NCBI GenBank assembly: GCA_947483545.1
Contig: CANKNP010000177.1
Span: 1-10,672 of the forward strand
Length of the DNA: 10,672 nucleotides
Reading direction: 5' to 3'
From: Deltaproteobacteria bacterium
Lineage (GTDB): Bacteria; Myxococcota; UBA796; SXON01
Below the pieces are notes generated by a model. It had not been told where the DNA came from, searched no databases, and saw only the letters and a list, made by a program, of their open reading frames with translations. The translations under genes were made by a program, and so were the position numbers. The first letter of the stretch is position 1, and every line of letters starts with the position of its first letter. This document shows positions 6,438 through 10,672 of the stretch, in pieces.

Positions 6438-6629
6438 ATGTTCAAGCTCGACGCTACCTCTGCCGCCGCGATCATCGCGAGCGAGGACGCGCTGCACACG
6501 CTGCGCAGTCACCCCATCGAGGATGTGCTGGCCAGCGTGGACGACCTGGAGTCCATCGACGATGAGCAGGAGGCGTTCAGCGCGCTGATGCAGGCGATGT
6601 TCGAGCTGCGGCCGAAGGGGTTTGTGTGA
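6438..6629 (+). CDS. Small acidic protein of unknown function
   Basis: A 63-aa protein. The ATG is preceded by AGGA at 6428-6431 with a 6-base spacer, and nearly every codon ends in G or C, so this is a real gene despite its size. It is strongly acidic in the middle (HPIEDVLASVDDLESIDDEQ) and looks all-helical, with two predicted helices around residues 6-22 and 42-56. There are no cysteines, no signal peptide and no membrane segment. No family is recognised. It stands alone on the plus strand, with its own possible promoter, and is convergent with the tonB operon. A protein-binding or regulatory role would be in keeping with size and charge, but that is speculation. Confidence 0.75.
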   Translation: MFKLDATSAAAIIASEDALHTLRSHPIEDVLASVDDLESIDDEQEAFSALMQAMFELRPKGFV

Positions 6630-6709
6630 GCGTGGGGGCGCGAACTCGTTAGCTGTTCGCGGAGCACGACCGTGGCGGGTGGGTGTGCGCGCTCACCTAC
6701 ACGGCCGCC

Positions 6710-6726
6710 TGCACCGTGGAGGTGCA
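6710..6726 (-). terminator. Hairpin right after the last gene of the tonB operon
   Basis: TGCACC at 6710-6715 and GGTGCA at 6721-6726 form a 6-bp stem with loop GTGGA, starting two bases past the minus-strand stop at 6729-6731. No T-tract follows. It lies between convergent genes and could serve as the 3' end of the tonB operon. Confidence 0.35.
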
Positions 6727-6728
6727 TC

Positions 6729-7262
6729 CTACGATCGAGGCGTGCCGGTAGGCGCCCGGGGCAGCGTCTCCACAGTACACCCGGAGAGGTCCAGGATCCG
6801 CACGCGCCGGCCTTCCGCCAGGGCCAGGACCGCACCGTCGGGCGAGAACGCCGCGGCCGAGCACGGGCGCGACAGAGCCCGGCGAACACCGGCTCCTGCA
6901 GGCCCGATCTCCCCGAGCACACCGCTCGGCAACAGCACGCGCCATTGCCGCTCCCCGAGGTAGACCAACGCGGCGGCGCCCCAGCCGAAATGCCGCCTGG
7001 CGGTGTCGCAGCGACCGCGACCGCCTTCGACGGGTACCGTCCGCTGGGGGAACGACCGGATGTCGAACAGCAACAAGCCTGTCGCGCTGTCGATGACAGG
7101 GCCCTCGTCATCGCCCAGCGCGAGCATCGCGTCAAGGCCGGGCGTGTAGGCGCCAAAGCGGGGACGGTCGGAGGAAAGGTCCAGGCTGGCCGTGCGACCG
7201 GTGGCGACGTCCTCCAGCCAGCCGTCCTCGGGCTGGTCTCCCGCGAAGACCACCAGCGGCAC
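6729..7262 (-). CDS. Beta-propeller-like protein, start uncertain, probably 5'-truncated
   Basis: About 177 codons from a GTG at 7260-7262; a second GTG lies at 7251-7253. The frame has strong coding character (G/C third positions) down to TAG at 6729-6731. It shows short strand-turn repeats typical of WD40/PQQ-like propellers: VIDSATGLLLFDI near 57-69, RVLLPSGVLGEI near 108-119 and AAAFSPDGAVLALAEG near 136-151 followed by RVRILDLS. That is too few blades for a closed propeller. No ATG exists before codon 46 and no ribosome binding site precedes either GTG. Immediately upstream lies the 74-bp repeat element, through which the frame stays open without protein-like character. The simplest reading is an older, longer gene whose 5' end was lost at this repeat. 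It is last in the tonB operon. Confidence 0.6.
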   Translation of the reverse strand: MPLVVFAGDQPEDGWLEDVATGRTASLDLSSDRPRFGAYTPGLDAMLALGDDEGPVIDSATGLLLFDIRSFPQRTVPVEGGRGRCDTARRHFGWGAAALVYLGERQWRVLLPSGVLGEIGPAGAGVRRALSRPCSAAAFSPDGAVLALAEGRRVRILDLSGCTVETLPRAPTGTPRS

Positions 7263-7265
7263 GTC

Positions 7266-7283
7266 TGGGAGCGGCTGCTCCCG
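7266..7283. repeat. Short inverted repeat at the inner end of the repeat element
   Basis: GGGAGC, a 4-base loop GGCT, then GCTCCC make a perfect 6-bp stem at 7267-7282. The right arm belongs to the 74-bp repeat and the left arm to unique sequence, so this hairpin is absent from the second copy of the element. Confidence 0.5.
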
Positions 7284-7344
7284 GAGCCGCAGAATCCAAC
7301 GTCGCCCGGGCCCCCGGCGCAGGTACCCCTGCGTCGGGGCTAGC
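7271..7344 (-). repeat. 74-bp stop-codon-spanning hairpin element, copy 1
   Basis: Aligns without gaps to 9925-9998 with five differences in 74 bases. Read on the minus strand it begins GC, then the TAG stop of exbD (7340-7342), and a 12-position hairpin starts at the next base: CCCCGACGCAGG, loop GGTA, CCTGCGCCGGGG (plus-strand 7312-7339). Eleven of the 12 positions pair. A second, weaker GGCTCC/GGAGC hairpin lies in the distal part. No T-tract, so it would act as a 3' structure (transcript end or stability) or is a mobile repeat. Confidence 0.9.
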
Positions 7345-7879
7345 CCGGAACAGCCGGCGCAACGGGCACAGCGCCGGGCACCGCAGTCCCCGGCAACACC
7401 GCGCCCGGCTCCAACTTGGCCGGTCCTTCGTCCTTCATGTCGGCGAAGCCCACATGCACGACGCTCTTCTCCTTGCCATCGACCGTCTCGGTGGAGGCGC
7501 CGCGCACCATGTCGATCACCTGCACCACACGCCCATAGTTGGCGTCTGGGTGCGCATCGACGAACACGTTCTTCTTGGGCCTGGACCAAAGCCGGCGCTT
7601 CAGATCCTTCGCCAGCTCTTCGTCGCCCTCCACCTTGAGGTTCAGCGCGACCGTGCCATCCGCGTACACCGCGACGAGCAGCTGGTCCGGTGGAACCAGG
7701 GGATCCGGCGGGGGTGGCTCTTCATCATCGATCGGCGGCAGGTTCTGGGCCATCTTCTGCACGGTCATGGGGGTGAGCACCATGAAGATGATGAGCAGCA
7801 CGAGCACCACGTCGATGAGCGGGGTGACGTTGATCTCGTCCATGCCGCTGCCCTTCTTGCCGCCAACTTTTGCGCCCAT
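7340..7879 (-). CDS. exbD: ExbD/TolR-family biopolymer transport protein (second copy)
   Basis: A 179-aa inner-membrane protein of the proton-driven ExbB-ExbD-TonB motor. It has a short cytoplasmic N terminus (MGAKVGGKKGSG), the family motif INVTPLIDVVLVLLIIFMV with the conserved membrane aspartate Asp23 (proton path), one membrane span around residues 20-38, and a periplasmic domain. Compared with its neighbour it has a Pro-rich stretch after the membrane (DDEEPPPPDPLVPP) and an unusual Pro/Ala/Val/Gly-rich tail. A strong GAAGGAG lies eight bases upstream of the ATG, overlapping the end of the first exbD, 5 bp away. A 36-base stretch (7778-7813) is identical to 8245-8280 in the other exbD. 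The stop codon lies within a dispersed repeat. Confidence 0.92.
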   Translation of the reverse strand: MGAKVGGKKGSGMDEINVTPLIDVVLVLLIIFMVLTPMTVQKMAQNLPPIDDEEPPPPDPLVPPDQLLVAVYADGTVALNLKVEGDEELAKDLKRRLWSRPKKNVFVDAHPDANYGRVVQVIDMVRGASTETVDGKEKSVVHVGFADMKDEGPAKLEPGAVLPGTAVPGAVPVAPAVPG

Positions 7880-7884
7880 GGCAG

Positions 7885-8346
7885 CTACTCCTTCAACTTT
7901 TCAGCCGCGAGCAGCATCGTATCGGTGCCCGCGACCTCTTCGTGGATCTTGTCCATCACCGACCGGACCTGCCGGTAGGTGACCGTCTGATCGCCCTTGA
8001 TGAGCAGGGGGGTGGTGCCGCCCTTGTCTTTGCGGCGCTTCTCGACTTCGCTCGCCATCGTGGCCAACGTGGGCTCCCAGGTGGCCGGATCCCCGGTGAG
8101 CACGCCCACCTTGTCCTTCTCGATGAAGATGGCGCCATCGCCGCGCACGGAGATGACCAGGTACTGGCCCAGGTCCTTGTCCTCCTCGGCGGTCTTCACC
8201 TTCGGCAGCCGAACGTCCACACCCGAGGAGAGCATGGGCGTGACCACCATGAAGATGATGAGCAGCACGAGCACCACGTCCACCAGTGGGGTGACGTTGA
8301 TGTCCGCCATTGCTCCACCTTTGGAGCCTCCGACCTTTGCGCCCAT
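7885..8346 (-). CDS. exbD: ExbD/TolR-family biopolymer transport protein (first copy)
   Basis: A 153-aa protein of normal ExbD length. N terminus MGAKVGGSKGG, then DINVTPLVDVVLVLLIIFMV with the essential Asp23 and a single membrane span, then a periplasmic domain (roughly 45-145) that differs from the second ExbD. With ExbB it forms the proton channel whose movement energises TonB. It starts 9 bp after exbB stops. The two ExbD proteins share the N terminus and membrane helix but diverge in the periplasm, so they probably contact different partners or peptidoglycan states (inference). A TolR assignment is less likely because a tonB gene, not tolA, heads the operon. Confidence 0.93.
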   Translation of the reverse strand: MGAKVGGSKGGAMADINVTPLVDVVLVLLIIFMVVTPMLSSGVDVRLPKVKTAEEDKDLGQYLVISVRGDGAIFIEKDKVGVLTGDPATWEPTLATMASEVEKRRKDKGGTTPLLIKGDQTVTYRQVRSVMDKIHEEVAGTDTMLLAAEKLKE

Positions 8347-8355
8347 GGGGTTTGC

Positions 8356-9036
8356 CTACTTCGCTGCGTGCGCGCCGCGCCGGTGGAGGTCCTTCTCGGC
8401 CCAGTCTTCGATCTCCTGCATCGCCGTGGTCATGTCCTTCTGGATGTCGTCCAGGACCGCGTTGAAGTAGTTGTAGATCCAGATCGCGATGATCGCGACG
8501 GTGATGCCGACGGCCGTGGAGACGAGCGCCTCGGCGATACCGCCGGAGATGGCGGTCAGATCGCCGCCGCCCGCGGTAGCCATGACCGCAAAGGCGTTGA
8601 TGATGCCGAAGATGGTGCCGACCAGCCCGACGAAGGGCGCCGTGGAGCCGGTCGTCGCGAGGATGTTGATGCCCTTGCGGAGGTTCGCGACCTCGACGGG
8701 GCTCTTCAGCTCGACCGCCCGCTTGAGCGCGCGGAGGCCGTACTCACTGGGCTCCCGAGCGTACTCCTCCAGCCCTGCCCGCAGGATGATGCCGAGGTAC
8801 GAGAGCTTGTAGGCCTCATCCTTGAGCACCTTGAGCGCCATCTCCATGTCGTTCTTTCCCAGCGGCGCCGTGATGGCCTCCGCCAGCGAGCGGGACTGGC
8901 CGCGCGCGCGAATGTACAGGATGGTCCGGTCGATCCCAACGTAGACGCATGCCACCAGCATCGCGATCATGACGAAGAAGACGGCCTTGGCGGGGCCGCC
9001 CATCGAGGCCCAGAGATGCTGCGGAGTGAGATTCAT
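8356..9036 (-). CDS. exbB: ExbB/TolQ/MotA-family proton channel protein
   Basis: A 226-aa inner-membrane protein with three predicted spans: about 16-36, 133-153 and 168-191, with a large cytoplasmic loop between the first two. The family signature is clear: TGSTAPFVGLVGTIFGI before and within the second span, then GGIAEALVSTAVGITVAI in the third. It forms the oligomeric proton channel with ExbD that powers TonB. The start ATG at 9036 has AGGA at a 6-base spacing. It lies 15 bp after tonB and 9 bp before the first exbD, clearly one operon. TolQ is the alternative name in this family; the neighbouring tonB favours ExbB. Confidence 0.94.
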   Translation of the reverse strand: MNLTPQHLWASMGGPAKAVFFVMIAMLVACVYVGIDRTILYIRARGQSRSLAEAITAPLGKNDMEMALKVLKDEAYKLSYLGIILRAGLEEYAREPSEYGLRALKRAVELKSPVEVANLRKGINILATTGSTAPFVGLVGTIFGIINAFAVMATAGGGDLTAISGGIAEALVSTAVGITVAIIAIWIYNYFNAVLDDIQKDMTTAMQEIEDWAEKDLHRRGAHAAK

Positions 9037-9051
9037 GAAAGATCCTGGGGT

Positions 9052-9768
9052 TTAGCGAAGCTTGAAAGCATACATGTACTTGAATTGCACAGGCACTGCG
9101 GTGCCGGCATCTTTGTACGGGTAGAACCGCGACGACATGGCGGCCTTGATCGCCGCCTCTTTGAAGAGCTCGGGACACTTCGTGGCCTCGGCAGAGGTCG
9201 GAATGCCCTTGGCGTCGATCTGGATGTTGACCGTGCAGTCGCTCTCCATGTTGAGGGATCGAGCGGCTTCGGGGAACTGGGGGATGACCCGGTTCTTCTC
9301 TTGCACGGCACCCCAGTAGACCACTTTGGCCCCGGTCCCACCGAGCTGACCACCCAACTGGCCGCCGACAACGCCGCCAACAACGCCACCGACCACACCG
9401 CCTTCGACGCCGCCCTCGACCCCGCCCTCGACCCCGGCGACCTCGGACTCGACTTCGGCCTCGACCTCAGGCTCCTCTTCAAGCGGCACGGGCTCGACCG
9501 GGATGTCCTCCCGCGGCTTGTCCGGCTCCTTCTCTTTCTTGACCTTCGGCTTCGAGCCGCCGCCCGCGGGCGGAGGGGGCGGAGGAGGTGCTGCCATCTC
9601 GATGGCGACCTCCAACATCGTGTCCTCTTCCTTGACCTCTTCCACCACGCGCGAGCCCGCCCAGACGAGGCCGGCCATGAACGTGCCGTTCACGCAAAGG
9701 GAGAGGAAGAAAGCGCCGGCTTGGCGCTTCCGCTGGCGTTCGGCTCCTCGTCCGACGTTGTCGAACAT
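9052..9768 (-). CDS. tonB: TonB-like energy transducer with glycine tetrapeptide repeats
   Basis: A 238-aa protein spanning the periplasm from inner membrane to outer-membrane receptors. Layout: basic N terminus, one membrane span about 18-37, seven prolines at 61-67, a Lys-rich patch 73-84, an acidic Glu-rich stretch 91-110, nine-fold tetrapeptide-like repeats 112-145 (GVEG, VEGG, VVGG, QLGG types), and a C-terminal TonB domain from about 160 (IPQFPEAAR, then CTVNIQIDAKGIPTSAEATKC, ending YMYAFKLR). Two cysteines in this domain (178, 198) may pair in the periplasm. The ATG is preceded by GGAAGG at 6-base spacing. First gene of tonB-exbB-exbD-exbD. The glycine repeats replace much of the rigid Pro-Lys/Pro-Glu linker typical of TonB. 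TolA is less likely given the ending. Confidence 0.88.
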   Translation of the reverse strand: MFDNVGRGAERQRKRQAGAFFLSLCVNGTFMAGLVWAGSRVVEEVKEEDTMLEVAIEMAAPPPPPPPAGGGSKPKVKKEKEPDKPREDIPVEPVPLEEEPEVEAEVESEVAGVEGGVEGGVEGGVVGGVVGGVVGGQLGGQLGGTGAKVVYWGAVQEKNRVIPQFPEAARSLNMESDCTVNIQIDAKGIPTSAEATKCPELFKEAAIKAAMSSRFYPYKDAGTAVPVQFKYMYAFKLR

Positions 9769-9924
9769 GCTGCACCTTCCCGGGTCGGCCGCGATCTTAC
9801 TCGACCGCAGGCCGTTCCGGCTACCCGGTCACGTCAACGGTCGGTAAGGTGTGAAAAAGGGGTGGACGAAAAGCCGGCAGCGCGCACCCCGGGAGCGCCG
9901 CCCGCGAGGCTCGCAGCGGGCGCC
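9769..9924. promoter_or_regulatory. tonB upstream region
   Basis: The spacer in front of tonB, next to the repeat element that ends xseB. It should hold the operon promoter. On the minus strand a TAAGAT (plus 9794-9799) about 25 bases from the start codon could be a -10, but no -35 is found at a proper distance; TTGACG lies too far upstream. No Fur-box-like sequence is apparent. Confidence 0.3.
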
Positions 9925-9998
9925 GCGGCTGCTCCCGGAGCCGAAGAACCCAACGTCGCCCGGGCCCCCGGCGCCGGTACTCCGGCGTCGGGGCTAGC
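9925..9998 (-). repeat. 74-bp stop-codon-spanning hairpin element, copy 2
   Basis: Second copy of the element at 7271-7344. On the minus strand it contains the TAG of xseB (9994-9996), and its hairpin CCCCGACGCCGG, loop AGTA, CCGGCGCCGGGG (plus-strand 9966-9993) starts at the next base. Compared with copy 1, an A-T pair of the stem is replaced by C-G through changes at both positions (7321/7330 versus 9975/9984), another change is in the loop, and the remaining two are outside the hairpin. Confidence 0.9.
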
Positions 9999-10212
9999 TG
10001 CGTCCTGGAGGCTCTGCGGAGAGCTCGACAATCCGCTTGTCGGCGGCGTCGAGCTTCTCATGGCAGGCGCGCACGAGCAGCACGCCCTCCTCGTACAGCG
10101 CGAGCGCCCGCTCCAGCGGGACCTCGCCGCGCTCAAGGTCACGGACGCGCTCCTCCAGGAGCCGCAGCGCCTCCTCGAAGGACAAGGTCGAAGGATCACG
10201 GGGTTCAGCCAT
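9994..10212 (-). CDS. xseB: Exodeoxyribonuclease VII small subunit
   Basis: A 72-aa protein of the normal size for XseB, which binds the large catalytic subunit XseA to form exonuclease VII, a single-strand-specific DNase. The family pattern is clear: LSFEEALRLLEERVRDLERG, then the second helix PLERALALYEEGVLLVRACH and the end KLDAADKRIVEL, forming a helical hairpin. The ATG lies 8 bp past the stop of the upstream gene, with only a weak ribosome binding site (GTAGAG), so coupling is likely. No xseA is in the window. The terminal codons border on a dispersed repeat that contains the TAG stop. Confidence 0.93.
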   Translation of the reverse strand: MAEPRDPSTLSFEEALRLLEERVRDLERGEVPLERALALYEEGVLLVRACHEKLDAADKRIVELSAEPPGRS

Positions 10213-10220
10213 GGTGTTCT

Positions 10221-10672
10221 CTACCGCCGTGGGGGTGTGGCGCGGATGCGCTCGATCTGCTCGATGGGGTACGAGAGCTTGGTGCCCGTCGCCGTGTCGA
10301 AGGCCACGAGGACCGAGGCCCCTTCGCGGTTCAACGCCACGCGCTCGGGGATGAGCACGAGGTCGCGCCGGCTCTGGTCCTTCGCGGAGACGTAGAGCAC
10401 GTCAAGCCAGAACGACTGCTGGATGGCACGCTCGATGATGGAGCGCGACTCCTGCGGGGTCGTGCGCGGCGGAGGCTGAGGACCACGGCGCGCCTGGGCC
10501 CTGTGCGCCGAAGAGGAGCCTGGCACCGGGCGAAGGTCATCCGGCTGGGTGTCGGCCGAATGGGCGCGGGCGACGGGGTCGTCACGCTGCTCGCGGGCTT
10601 CCGCCAGCAGGTGGTGGAGCCGCTGGCGGGCGTCGATCGCCTCGTCGTCGGCGGGGTATCGCCGAACGTCCC
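10221..10672 (-). CDS. Partial protein with WYL-like C-terminal domain
   Basis: Open from the right edge without a stop, ending at TAG 10221-10223; the 5' end is outside the window. At least 149 residues. The last 75 residues (SIIERAIQQSFWLDVLYVSA, then IPERVALNREGASVLVAFDT and YPIEQIERIRA) follow the pattern of WYL domains: helix, strand with Y, Arg-x-Leu-x-x-x-Pro, strand VAFD, and a closing I-E-x-I. WYL domains sense ligands or nucleic acids in regulators and DNA-processing enzymes. Before it lies a charged linker rich in Pro, Arg and Gln (10450-10560) and a helix DARQRLHHLLAEAREQ. A GTG at 10526 could be a start, but the open frame with coding character continues upstream. It is probably in one operon with xseB. 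Confidence 0.6.
   Translation of the reverse strand, partial: DVRRYPADDEAIDARQRLHHLLAEAREQRDDPVARAHSADTQPDDLRPVPGSSSAHRAQARRGPQPPPRTTPQESRSIIERAIQQSFWLDVLYVSAKDQSRRDLVLIPERVALNREGASVLVAFDTATGTKLSYPIEQIERIRATPPRR

Noticed and set aside
7340..9768. Gliding motor of the AglRQS type (one TolQ-like and two TolR-like proteins)
   Set aside because: The gene count is similar, but the operon is headed by a TonB-type protein with a membrane anchor and a TonB-like C-terminal domain, which fits a TonB system better.
9834..10199. 121-codon minus-strand frame with the tail SPDAGVPAPGARATLG
   Set aside because: It overlaps xseB in another frame and runs through the 74-bp repeat; a similar peptide arises from the other repeat copy at 7271-7344, so it is a by-product of the repeat.
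7870..10395. 841-codon open frame on the plus strand
   Set aside because: It is antisense to tonB, exbB, exbD and xseB, all of which have family motifs and correct spacing. The translation is rich in His, Arg, Asp and Leu, as expected from the complement of high-GC genes.

Overview
High-GC bacterial chromosome (my estimate by eye is mid-60s percent G+C, with strong G/C bias at third codon positions). A GTP-type PEP carboxykinase, a tonB-exbB-exbD-exbD operon, tandem radical SAM/SPASM-like proteins and many palindromic intergenic repeats suggest a Gram-negative of the Myxococcota/Deltaproteobacteria kind. This is inference; there is no rRNA or other marker in the window.

Left part, minus strand: def (peptide deformylase) and xth (exonuclease III-type nuclease) lie 3 bp apart. 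They are followed by a gap holding a 36-bp tandem repeat with near-palindromic cores, then by two radical SAM proteins joined by an ATGA stop/start overlap. def is divergent from pckG (GTP-dependent PEP carboxykinase, plus strand) across a 95-bp spacer that contains an outward-facing inverted pair of GCTATACG boxes.

Middle part: downstream of pckG is a 319-bp gene-free stretch packed with secondary structure: a REP-like palindrome, a nested three-stem hairpin, a second hairpin with a symmetric GA/GA internal loop, and a 38-bp direct repeat. Two small plus-strand genes of unknown function follow. The first (131 aa) may be frameshifted near its 3' end; the second is a well-supported 63-aa acidic protein.

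Right part, minus strand: a partial gene with a WYL-like C-terminal domain runs in from the right edge, followed by xseB (exonuclease VII small subunit). After a spacer comes a complete energy-transduction operon, tonB, exbB, exbD, exbD, and then a beta-propeller-like reading frame without a clear start.

The most notable observation is a 74-bp element present twice (7271-7344 and 9925-9998). In both copies it contains the TAG stop of the minus-strand gene (exbD and xseB respectively), and a 12-position hairpin starts at the very next base. The copies differ at five positions. Two of these form a compensatory pair that keeps a stem base pair, and a third lies in the hairpin loop, which is direct evidence that the hairpin is conserved as structure. 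The downstream propeller-like gene seems to have lost its original start where this element sits.
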